Translations under genes and position numbers: made by a program | Shown here: piece after piece, positions 1-6,673 of the stretch | Numbering within the stretch: position 1 is the first letter of the stretch | Layout of the letters: every line of letters begins with the position of its first letter | Notes under the pieces: model-generated | What the model was told of the DNA's origin: nothing | Seen by the model: the letters and a program-made list of their open reading frames with translations, nothing else | Database searches by the model: none | NCBI GenBank assembly: GCA_900770075.1 | Contig: CAAGIZ010000008.1 | Coordinates: forward strand, 1-6,766 | Length of the DNA stretch: 6,766 nucleotides | Origin: Spirochaetia bacterium | GTDB lineage: Bacteria; Spirochaetota; Spirochaetia; Treponematales; Treponemataceae | Reading direction: 5' to 3'

Positions 1-109
1 CGCCCTCGTAAGCGTTAAACATCTGGAGGGCAAGAGAAGAATCGCCTTTTGCAAAAGCAAAAAATCCAAAAAAAAAGCAGAAAACCGCCTCAACAAATTT
101 TTTTTTCAT
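1..109 (-). CDS. Exported protein, N-terminal fragment cut by the window edge
   Basis: An ATG at 109-107 opens a frame that runs without a stop to the left edge of the window, giving 36 residues. They begin MKKKFVEAVF and continue with a Phe-rich hydrophobic core ending FFAFA, then KGDSSLALQMFNAYEG. This is a classic signal peptide: n-region Lys 2-4, hydrophobic stretch about 5-20, and an AFA site that would give cleavage after residue 20. The single Cys in the core is not in a lipobox, so a secreted or periplasmic protein is more likely than a lipoprotein. The mature start (ALQMFNAYEG) is reminiscent of a TPR-like helix, but too little is visible to assign a family. The ribosome binding site is weak: only GTGGA four bases before ATG. 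Three Lys codons form a run of nine A residues on the coding strand. The gene lies 132 bases downstream of the 463-residue exported protein on the same strand. Confidence 0.7.
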   Translation of the reverse strand, partial: MKKKFVEAVFCFFFGFFAFAKGDSSLALQMFNAYEG

Positions 110-241
110 AAAATCCACACAAAAATCCCATTCAAAAGCCGCAGCACCCGGACACCAAAGTCCCCGCCGTCAGCCCCACAACCCAGTCAGCCGCAGCTCC
201 GCCTACACCCCCGGCAAAAAAGAACTGCCGCAAACTTTCCG
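110..241. other. Intergenic gap with extreme strand asymmetry
   Basis: This 132-base gap separates two minus-strand genes for exported proteins. Counted over 111-240, the plus strand is 43% C, 32% A, 15% G and 10% T, so a transcript from the minus strand would be very G and U rich. It has G-runs opposite 147-149, 162-165, 174-177, 182-184 and 208-212. A small hairpin is possible (GGAC at 150-153 with GTCC at 160-163), and another has a 5-bp stem and a 9-base loop. Neither is followed by a U-run, so I see no convincing intrinsic terminator. No strong promoter was recognised for the gene starting at 109. Confidence 0.5.
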
Positions 242-1633
242 TCACTGCAGATAAAAATCGTTTTCCGTCAAAAGCCTTGAAAGGTGCACAAAGCATCCCC
301 TGTATTTTTCAAGGAACTGGTCAAACTTCAGCTCCTGACCGTTTTCAAAAACAACGCAGTTAAACCGCCCTTCATCATCATAAAGCGGAAAAAGAACGGC
401 GCACCGGTCAAAAACAAAAACCTCCGAAGCAGAAAGCCCGGTTTCCTTTACAGGCCGTTTTATGGCAGCAAGGTAACAGTAAGCAGGCTCCGTAGAAGCA
501 AGGACATATAAAACCGGCTTAAGTTTTTCAATCTGATACCCGGAATTTTTCAGGTAGCCGGCAGTCTGGGTAAAGCCGCTTTCCGTAACCTCAGAAGCAA
601 AAGGTTCAATCTGGACATCCACCCCGGAATCCTTCCATAAATAATTTCTTTTAGATTTTACGGAAAGAGTAGCGGCAGCAAGATTCCGGCACCAGTCAAG
701 ACAAAACATAACGTCGTAATTCTGGGCAAGCACACCCTTTGAGCCCAGTTCATTCACTTCCACCGTAGGCACCAGAAGAGGCTTTCTGTAAAGCAGGCTG
801 CCCGTAACAGGCTCCACCAGTCCGTCTACAATCCATTTTAAAAACCCAGCCTCATCCACCGTCACAGGTTTTTCAATCTTTCCGCGAGTTTTTTCGATTT
901 CGTCAAAATCCACAGTCCTGCTTTCTCCAGTGGAAATAAAAACAGGTTTTCCGTCCTCATCGTAACAGCTGTCCGGCGAATAGACCACCCGCTCAAGGTT
1001 CTTGCGGATTGCAGAAATCATCCTTAATTTAGAGTCAAACTGCCCCTGCTGCCTGTCAGTATAAGCCCAGGGCAAAAGATTTTCCGTAATGGTAAAGATC
1101 TGCTCAAAAGAAGAGCGGTAAAGCCTTTCAAAGGGAATGCCCACAGGAACCGAACGCACGGCATAAAGACCGGAGATAACAAAATCAGCAAGAGTCTTTG
1201 TCCCGGAAGGAGTAAACTGCACGTACTCTTCGCTGTCCATGGAAAAATAAATTCTCAGTTTAAGGGGCTTTCCGTCAGAAGAATTTTTTATAAAAACCCA
1301 GGAACCGCAGGCATCCGCCGGAAAAGTGTCAATAACCGTGGTTTCAACACCGTTTTCAGTGTAAATTTCAGTTTCCAAAGGCACCTTCGGAGCCACGATG
1401 ACGGCAAAAACAGAACCGCTTTCTTCCATTCTGATCTGAAATTCCTGCCCCAACAGATTTTTGGCAACTTCGGCTTTTTTCTCCCGAAGCGCATCCAGCC
1501 CCGCATAAAACCAGGCTTCAGTCCTTGCCCGCCGGATTTCCGTCGAATCTGGAATCCCAAACCTGTTAAACTCACCAAAGGCAAAAAAACCGGCAAAAAA
1601 AACCAGCGCGCCGAAAATTTTTTTCTTTCTCAT
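242..1633 (-). CDS. Exported protein of unknown function, 463 aa
   Basis: I do not recognise this family. The protein begins MRKKKIFGAL followed by a Phe/Ala hydrophobic core ending AFG, so a type I signal peptide of about 20 residues with cleavage before Glu21 is likely. There is no lipobox cysteine and no later obvious membrane segment, so the mature protein of about 443 residues should be periplasmic or secreted. Residues 30-70 look helical and charged. Residues 70-130 alternate like beta strands (for example FAVIVAP and LKLRIYF). The mature part has eight cysteines (109, 223, 311, 315, 386, 411, 426, 447), including a C-x3-C in the segment MFCLDWCRN. The start is fixed by the signal peptide and by an upstream in-frame TAA at 1664-1666, with no other start codon between. 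No Shine-Dalgarno sequence precedes it; the bases just upstream are T-rich and TATAAT overlaps the ATG. It follows the large activase gene by 150 bases. The stop is TGA at 244-242. Confidence 0.85.
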   Translation of the reverse strand: MRKKKIFGALVFFAGFFAFGEFNRFGIPDSTEIRRARTEAWFYAGLDALREKKAEVAKNLLGQEFQIRMEESGSVFAVIVAPKVPLETEIYTENGVETTVIDTFPADACGSWVFIKNSSDGKPLKLRIYFSMDSEEYVQFTPSGTKTLADFVISGLYAVRSVPVGIPFERLYRSSFEQIFTITENLLPWAYTDRQQGQFDSKLRMISAIRKNLERVVYSPDSCYDEDGKPVFISTGESRTVDFDEIEKTRGKIEKPVTVDEAGFLKWIVDGLVEPVTGSLLYRKPLLVPTVEVNELGSKGVLAQNYDVMFCLDWCRNLAAATLSVKSKRNYLWKDSGVDVQIEPFASEVTESGFTQTAGYLKNSGYQIEKLKPVLYVLASTEPAYCYLAAIKRPVKETGLSASEVFVFDRCAVLFPLYDDEGRFNCVVFENGQELKFDQFLEKYRGCFVHLSRLLTENDFYLQ

Positions 1634-1783
1634 TATAAAAAAATAACACGAAACAAAAAAAAGTTACAGAGCACCGCAAAAAACAGAAGTTTTCAGAGAG
1701 GGCATTTTACGCAGCGCATCCACCGCCCGCGACCGGCCAACCGGGGTTCCGCTTCCGAAAAAAGCCCCCTCACCGCGCCCCGC
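1634..1783. other. Intergenic gap: AT-rich left half, GC-rich right half
   Basis: This gap lies between the stop of the large activase gene and the start of the 463-residue exported protein. The half next to the activase stop (about 1711-1783) is GC-rich and contains an exact 15-base match to the upstream region of the activase gene. On the minus strand it also carries CCGG-TTGG-CCGG (a 4-bp stem) and a GGGGGCTTTTTTC tract. The half next to the exported gene is T-rich on the minus strand. No clear intrinsic terminator (stem followed by a U-run) and no strong -35/-10 pair could be found. A TG-TATTTT-like -10 lies near 1640-1648, but no good -35 stands in front of it. Confidence 0.4.
1716..1730 (-). 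repeat. 15-bp GC-rich repeat, copy A
   Basis: On the minus strand this reads GCGGGCGGTGGATGC. The identical 15-mer, in the same orientation, occurs at 6504-6518. Both copies sit at the boundary where GC-rich intergenic DNA gives way to AT-rich DNA ahead of a minus-strand gene. This suggests a shared end of an intergenic repeat element rather than chance. The flanking GC-rich sequences are only loosely similar (both contain a GGAAGC-like stretch upstream on the minus strand), so copy A may be degenerate or belong to a different subtype. Confidence 0.5.
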
Positions 1784-4700
1784 CTATTCGGCGGTGGTTG
1801 CAGGAACAAGATTTTTTGCATCTACAGGGTCATCGTCAAAAAACTGGCTTCCCCCGGCAGCGTACTGCAGCACAGGTTCCACAGGACCTTTTTTAGTCCA
1901 TATTTTGCCGTTTTTCATTTCGTCCGGGTTCTTTCCGATGGAAGCATTGGAAAGAAGGAGTTTTACCCTGTTCAGCTGGTTTACTTCCGAAGCCCCCGGG
2001 TCATAGTCGATGGCACTGATATTGGACTGCGGGTAATGCCTCCTCAGTTCCTTTATCATACCCTTACCGGTAATGTGGTTCGGCAGGCAGGCAAAAGGCT
2101 GTACGCAGGCAATGGAAGGTGCCCCGGAATGGATAAGTTCAACCATTTCGGCAGTAAGGAACCAGCCCTCCCCGCTTATGTTGCCAACCTGACAGATTCC
2201 TTCTACAGACTTCATCATCTCCCAGATGTCCGTAGGGGTCGTAAACCGGCGGCTGCGCCTTAAACAGCGGTTGCTGTAGTATCTGTAAAAATTCAGCAGC
2301 CTGATTATGAGTTTTCCGGTCTTTTCTTCCTTTTTAGGGAAGGCAAGTTCATCGTGGCGGAATTTTCCGTCAGCCATGGTGTAATAAAGGAAGTCCATAA
2401 GGTCAGGCATTACACACTCGGCGCCCTCTTTTTCAATTACGTTTACAATGTCGTTGTTTGCAGTCGGATGGAATTTTACAAGGATTTCTCCTACAACCCC
2501 AACACGCGGCTTTTTAACCGGCAGAATCGGAAGCCTGTCAAAATCCCGCACAATTCCCCGAATCATCCGGTGGTAACCCAAAACAGAAAGGGATTTGAGC
2601 TGTTTAATAACCTTTGCATTCCATTTTTCGTAAAGGGCATTGGCACTTCCAGGCACCGCTTCGTAAGGGCGCACCCTGTAAAGAACCCGCATGAGAAGGT
2701 CGCCGATAAAGGCAGCCATCATAGCCCGGTGAACCAGAGGCAGGGTAAATTTAAATCCCGGATTTTTTTCCAGACCTACCGTATTAAGGGAAATAACAGG
2801 AATCTGCGACCAGCCTGCATCGTTTAAGGCCCGGCGGATAAAGCCGATGTAGTTTGTAGCACGGCAGCCACCGCCAGTCTGGGTGATCAAAAGCGCAGTC
2901 TTGTTAAGGTCGTATTTTCCGCTTTCAAGGGCATGCATCATCTGCCCGGCCACAAGAATGGACGGATAGCAGGCATCGTTGTTTACGTATTTAAGTCCCG
3001 CTTCCACTGCCTTAGGATCAACGGCATCCAAAACCACAAGATTGTAGCCCGAATACCTGAAAGCCGCTTCCAGAAGCCTCATGTGGATTGGAGAAAGCTG
3101 AGGACAGAGAATCGTGTATTCGCCCTTCATCTTTTCGGTAAAGATTGCCCTCTGGTAGGCAGAAGACTTCACGACCACCTTCTTCCGGGAACGCTGGCGG
3201 GCTTTTACGGCGGCAATCAACGAACGGATACGGATGCGCACGGCACCCAGGTTCGACCCTTCATCGATTTTTATGAGGGTGTACATGCGGCTCTTGGCCT
3301 TCATTATTTCATCAACCTGATCCGCTGTTACGGCATCAAGACCGCAGCCGAAAGAAGTAAGCTGAACAAGTTCCAGATTAGGCATTCCCGCAACAAAATT
3401 TGCAGCACGGTAAAGGCGGTTGTGGTAAACCCACTGGTCTACTATGCGCAAAGGACGTTCCACAGAACCAAGGTGGGCAACAGAGTCTTCCGTAAAGACC
3501 GCAAGCCCCAGTCCGTGAATCATCTCAGGAATTCCGTGGTTGATTTCCGGGTCAAGGTGGTACGGACGGCCGGCAAGAACAATTCCGTTTCCGCCGCTTA
3601 CAACCAGCTGTTCCAAAGCTTCTTCGGCAGCAGCCTGAGTGTCAGCCTTAAACTTTTCCTGTTCAGCCCAACCGGCATCCACAGCATCGTAAACCTGTTT
3701 TTCCGTCAGCGAAGGATAATATGTGTGAATTTCTTCATAAAAACGCTCTTTAAGGCGAACCTTGTCGTAAATCGGCAGGAACGGATTTAAAAAGAGCAGG
3801 TCTTTAGAGTTTATAACGTTGTCCAGATTGTGCTTCAAAACTTCAGGGTAAGAGGTAACCACAGGACAGTTGTAATGGTTCCCCGCCCCGGCATCTTCCT
3901 GTTTTTCGTAAGGAATACACGGATAGAAGATGAATTTACAGCCCATCTTCAGCAAAGATTCAAGGTGGCCGTGGCTTATCTTTGCAGGATAGCAGACAGA
4001 TTCAGAAGGAATGGAATCAATTCCACGCTCATAAATCATCTTGTTGGAACGAGGACTGAGCTTTACCTGGAAACCGAGTTTTGTAAAGACAGTAAACCAC
4101 AGAGGATAGTTCTCGTATATGTTGAGAACCCTTGGAATTCCCACACTGCCCATAGGAGCATCTTCCGGTTTAAGCGGAACATAGTGGTTAAACAGCCGCT
4201 TGTACTTCCAGTCAAAAAGGTTCGGAAGTTCAATTACAGAGTCTTCCACCCCGGTATTTTCCTTGTTGGAACCGTCTACAGTCTTGGTGTCCTTGAGTTT
4301 GTGGCGTTCAAGCCCCTTTTCGCAGCGGTTACCTGTAATAAACTGGCGTTTTTCGTTTCCTGCAGAGAAAGTATTTATTGTAAGAAGACAGTTGTTCTGG
4401 CAGCCGCCGCACCGGGTAAGTTCCAGTTCAACTTTAAAGGCATCAAGCTGTTCCAAAGTGGCAATATTGGAAACAACCTTTGGCGGAACCCAGTTTTTTT
4501 CCTGTCCGGGTTTAGGAGCAGTCAGGTCGCACCACTGGTCAAAGGCAATCAGCGCAGAACCGTAGGCACCCATAAGCCCGGCTACATCAGGACGGAAAAC
4601 GTCCACCCCGGAAATTTTTTCAAAGGCACGCAGAACGGCATCGTTGTAGAAAGTTCCCCCTTGAACCACAACTTTCGTACCGATTTCCGAAGCCCGGCGC

Positions 4701-6352
4701 AGTTTTATAACCTTAAAAAGGGCATTTTTGATTACAGAATAAGAAAGACCGGCAGAAATGTCGTCAATGGTAGCACCTTCCTTCTGAGCCTGCTTTACAC
4801 GGCTGTTCATAAAGACCGTACACCGGGAACCCAAATCCACAGGCTTTTTAGAAAGCAGGGCCTTTTGGGAGAATTCCTTAATGTCCAGGTTCATGGAATT
4901 TGCAAAGTTTGCAAGGAAGGAACCGCAGCCGGCAGAACAGGCTTCGTTCAGCTGAATGGAAGTGATGGCACCATCTTTCATACGAAGACACTTCATGTCC
5001 TGACCGCCAATATCCAGAAGGAATTCAACCCCAGGAACAAAAAATTCCGCCGCCCTGTAATGGGTAATGGTTTCAACCTCGCCGGCATCAACCCCCAGAG
5101 CCGCCTGAAAAAGCGCTTCGCCGTAGCCTGTAGAAACAGACCGGGCAATGTAGCAGTCCTTCGGCAAAATCTGATAGAGATTTTTTAAAACCCGCACGGC
5201 AAGTTCAACCGGGTTACCGGCATTTACATCGTAAAAATCCCAGAGAATTTCGCCTTTTTTATTGATGAGTACAGCCTTTGTCGTAGTAGAACCGGCATCC
5301 AGCCCCAAAAAGAGCGGCCCGTGTTCTTCCGCCAGATTACCCCGCTTAGCCTTATCCCTGGCATGACGTTCCCGGAAAAGCCGCAGGTCTTCTTCGTCCG
5401 TAAAGAGGGGTTCAAGACGCTGAACTTCATTCAGCTCCGCCCCGTCAAGATTTTTAAGGCTTTCCTTGAATTTTGCGATGGAAAGAAATTCCTTCGGAGC
5501 CTCAACACCCACACAGGAAAGTTTTTTTTCTGCAGAATAGGCAGCACCGGCAGCCACAAAAAGCTGGGAATCATCCGGCACAATCGTTTCTTCCGGAGTA
5601 AGCTTTAAAGTTTCGATAAACCGCTGACGCAACTGGTCAAGAAAGTGGAGCGGACCGCCCAAAAAAGCAACGTTACCGCGGATAGGTTTACCGCAGGCAA
5701 GACCGGAAATAGTCTGGTTTACCACTGCCTGAAAAATCGAAGCAGCGATGTCTTCCCGCCTGGCTCCCTCGTTTATTAGAGGCTGAACGTCCGTTTTTGC
5801 AAAAACACCGCAGCGGGCAGCAATCGGATAGATGGTTTCGTAACCGGCAGCAAGAGCGTTAAGACCGGGAGCATCAGTTTCCAGAAGAGCCGCCATCTGG
5901 TCAATAAAAGCACCAGTACCGCCGGCACAGGTTCCGTTCATGCGCTGTTCAACCCCGCCGGAAAAATAAGTAATTTTTGCGTCTTCACCGCCAAGCTCAA
6001 TAACAACGTCAGTCTGAGGAATAATCTTCTTGACGGCAGTAGTGGCAGCCACAACCTCCTGAATAAAAGGAATGTTAAGCCACTGAGAAACAGAAAGACC
6101 TCCCGAACCGGTAACCTTTACGGAAACACCGTGTTCAGCCCCAAGCGAAACTTTCTTTTCCACCTCGTCCAAAGCTTTGGAAACCACCGAGATGATTGTA
6201 TTGCGGATGTCCGCCCTGTGACGCTGATAGTCGCCATAAATCATATTATCGTTTTCGTCAAGACAAACGACCTTAACCGTTGTAGAACCTACGTCAATAC
6301 CAATGCGAACAGGCACCGCAGCCGGAGAAAAACTAATATTGGAAAGTTCCAT
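1784..6352 (-). CDS. Giant acyl-CoA dehydratase activase fusion (2x BcrAD/BadFG ATPase, DUF2229, HgdB-like), 1522 aa
   Basis: This is a predicted cytoplasmic ATP-driven electron-transfer protein of the 2-hydroxyacyl-CoA dehydratase/benzoyl-CoA reductase activator group. Positions are counted from the ATG at 6352. Activator domain 1 (about 15-275) has the phosphate loop GIDVGSTTVK (18-27) and the cluster cysteines of NGTCAGGTGAF (C142) and ARCGVFAK (C181). Activator domain 2 (about 346-608) has GLDAGSTTTK (350-359), DIGGQDMK, NEACSAGCGSF (C472, C476) and GSRCTVF (C511). Next comes a four-Cys motif (C648, C651, C655, C677). A DUF2229-like region (about 735-960) carries SVCYPAKISHGH (C787), C812 and C829. 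The HgdB-like part (about 1080-1470) carries C1128, C1163, C1387, C1416 and C1422. The last 50 residues are a polar, acidic tail. This order (COG1924 twice, then COG3580/3581-like) is known from anaerobes as single proteins of about 1400-1500 residues, whose substrate is, to my knowledge, undetermined. The reading frame is intact. The ATG start was chosen over an in-frame TTG at 6364-6362 because the TTG lies inside the ribosome binding site. The stop is TAG. Confidence 0.93.
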   Translation of the reverse strand: MELSNISFSPAAVPVRIGIDVGSTTVKVVCLDENDNMIYGDYQRHRADIRNTIISVVSKALDEVEKKVSLGAEHGVSVKVTGSGGLSVSQWLNIPFIQEVVAATTAVKKIIPQTDVVIELGGEDAKITYFSGGVEQRMNGTCAGGTGAFIDQMAALLETDAPGLNALAAGYETIYPIAARCGVFAKTDVQPLINEGARREDIAASIFQAVVNQTISGLACGKPIRGNVAFLGGPLHFLDQLRQRFIETLKLTPEETIVPDDSQLFVAAGAAYSAEKKLSCVGVEAPKEFLSIAKFKESLKNLDGAELNEVQRLEPLFTDEEDLRLFRERHARDKAKRGNLAEEHGPLFLGLDAGSTTTKAVLINKKGEILWDFYDVNAGNPVELAVRVLKNLYQILPKDCYIARSVSTGYGEALFQAALGVDAGEVETITHYRAAEFFVPGVEFLLDIGGQDMKCLRMKDGAITSIQLNEACSAGCGSFLANFANSMNLDIKEFSQKALLSKKPVDLGSRCTVFMNSRVKQAQKEGATIDDISAGLSYSVIKNALFKVIKLRRASEIGTKVVVQGGTFYNDAVLRAFEKISGVDVFRPDVAGLMGAYGSALIAFDQWCDLTAPKPGQEKNWVPPKVVSNIATLEQLDAFKVELELTRCGGCQNNCLLTINTFSAGNEKRQFITGNRCEKGLERHKLKDTKTVDGSNKENTGVEDSVIELPNLFDWKYKRLFNHYVPLKPEDAPMGSVGIPRVLNIYENYPLWFTVFTKLGFQVKLSPRSNKMIYERGIDSIPSESVCYPAKISHGHLESLLKMGCKFIFYPCIPYEKQEDAGAGNHYNCPVVTSYPEVLKHNLDNVINSKDLLFLNPFLPIYDKVRLKERFYEEIHTYYPSLTEKQVYDAVDAGWAEQEKFKADTQAAAEEALEQLVVSGGNGIVLAGRPYHLDPEINHGIPEMIHGLGLAVFTEDSVAHLGSVERPLRIVDQWVYHNRLYRAANFVAGMPNLELVQLTSFGCGLDAVTADQVDEIMKAKSRMYTLIKIDEGSNLGAVRIRIRSLIAAVKARQRSRKKVVVKSSAYQRAIFTEKMKGEYTILCPQLSPIHMRLLEAAFRYSGYNLVVLDAVDPKAVEAGLKYVNNDACYPSILVAGQMMHALESGKYDLNKTALLITQTGGGCRATNYIGFIRRALNDAGWSQIPVISLNTVGLEKNPGFKFTLPLVHRAMMAAFIGDLLMRVLYRVRPYEAVPGSANALYEKWNAKVIKQLKSLSVLGYHRMIRGIVRDFDRLPILPVKKPRVGVVGEILVKFHPTANNDIVNVIEKEGAECVMPDLMDFLYYTMADGKFRHDELAFPKKEEKTGKLIIRLLNFYRYYSNRCLRRSRRFTTPTDIWEMMKSVEGICQVGNISGEGWFLTAEMVELIHSGAPSIACVQPFACLPNHITGKGMIKELRRHYPQSNISAIDYDPGASEVNQLNRVKLLLSNASIGKNPDEMKNGKIWTKKGPVEPVLQYAAGGSQFFDDDPVDAKNLVPATTAE

Positions 6353-6358
6353 TAAATA

Positions 6359-6362
6359 CCTC
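6359..6362 (-). promoter_or_regulatory. Ribosome binding site (GAGG) that decides the activase start
   Basis: On the minus strand TTGAGG precedes TATTTA and then ATG (6352-6350). GAGG therefore stands six bases before the ATG, which is ideal spacing. The upstream in-frame TTG that would add four residues overlaps this site and has no Shine-Dalgarno sequence of its own, so ATG at 6352 is the likely start. Confidence 0.8.
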
Positions 6363-6382
6363 AAAAATTTACGTAATGTTTA

Positions 6383-6411
6383 AATTTAGCACTAATAAAC
6401 CTAAAATTCAA
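6383..6411 (-). promoter_or_regulatory. Predicted sigma70-type promoter of the activase gene
   Basis: On the minus strand a -35-like TTGAAT (6411-6406) is followed by a 17-base spacer and a -10-like TAAATT (6388-6383). TGC immediately before the -10 supplies an extended -10 TG. Each hexamer matches the consensus at four of six positions. Transcription would start near 6376-6378, giving a short leader of about 25 bases that contains the GAGG site. The surroundings are AT-rich. This is a prediction from sequence alone. No operator is evident, although a small inverted repeat (ATATA 6465-6469 with TATAT 6475-6479) lies about 55 bases upstream. Confidence 0.5.
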
Positions 6412-6503
6412 CAACCGCGGCAAACAGCACATAACCCCGGCAAAAAGCCACAAAAATGCAGAACATATACAGCATATATAATAGAAGAAATTAAAAACGG
6501 ACG

Positions 6504-6518
6504 GCATCCACCGCCCGC
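6504..6518 (-). repeat. 15-bp GC-rich repeat, copy B
   Basis: This is identical to the 15-mer at 1716-1730 (minus strand GCGGGCGGTGGATGC). A broken third version lies at 6608-6625, where CATCCACC and GCCCG (plus strand) are separated by five extra bases. Copy B forms the left edge of the GC-rich intergenic stretch that ends near 6747. Confidence 0.5.
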
Positions 6519-6548
6519 AACCTGCTGCTACGGCTTCCCTAGCGGTCA

Positions 6549-6564
6549 TTGCCGCAGGCGGCAA
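6549..6564. repeat. Short stem-loop
   Basis: TTGCCG (6549-6554) pairs with CGGCAA (6559-6564) across a CAGG loop. This is a perfect 6-bp GC-rich stem. There is no U-run on either side, so it is unlikely to be an intrinsic terminator. Confidence 0.5.
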
Positions 6565-6587
6565 CTAAAGGCCTTCGCATCAGGCGT

Positions 6588-6606
6588 AGGTTTTGCCGGA
6601 AAACTT
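6588..6606. repeat. Short stem-loop
   Basis: GTTTT (6590-6594) pairs with AAAAC (6600-6604) around a GCCGG loop. The stem can be extended by a G-T wobble and an A-T pair to 6588 and 6606. A further 4-bp stem (GCCT with AGGC, 6571-6585) stands immediately before it. Confidence 0.4.
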
Positions 6607-6673
6607 CCATCCACCCTGCCGCCCGGACAAGCGATAGGAGCAGCGCACTGTGAAAATTTAATAAGCGGGCGTT

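Noticed and set aside
1288..1596. Minus-strand 102-codon open frame inside the exported protein gene
   Set aside because: It is an alternative frame of the 463-residue gene. It has no signal peptide, no ribosome binding site and a basic, domain-free translation.
1745..1783. Intrinsic terminator of the activase gene
   Set aside because: A CTTTTTT tract is present on the minus strand just after the stop, but the preceding GGGGCGCGGTGAGGGGG has no pairing partner. The CCGG-TTGG-CCGG stem further on has no U-run.
2354..5188. Long plus-strand open frames of 157, 285 and 452 codons opposite the large activase gene
   Set aside because: They lie in the frame whose codons pair exactly with the sense codons, so they stay open simply because the gene rarely uses TTA, CTA (Leu) and TCA (Ser). 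Their translations are rich in Arg, Lys, His and Phe with no recognisable domain, while the minus-strand frame encodes a clear multi-domain protein.
6361..6564. Minus-strand open frame of 67 codons just upstream of the activase, with a hydrophobic segment and a stop inside the GAGG region
   Set aside because: It looks like a possible leader or small membrane protein, but it covers the predicted promoter. Its starts sit in the GC-rich repeat, it has no ribosome binding site that I trust, and T-rich DNA gives Phe, Leu, Ile and Cys automatically. Conservation in relatives would be needed to revive it.
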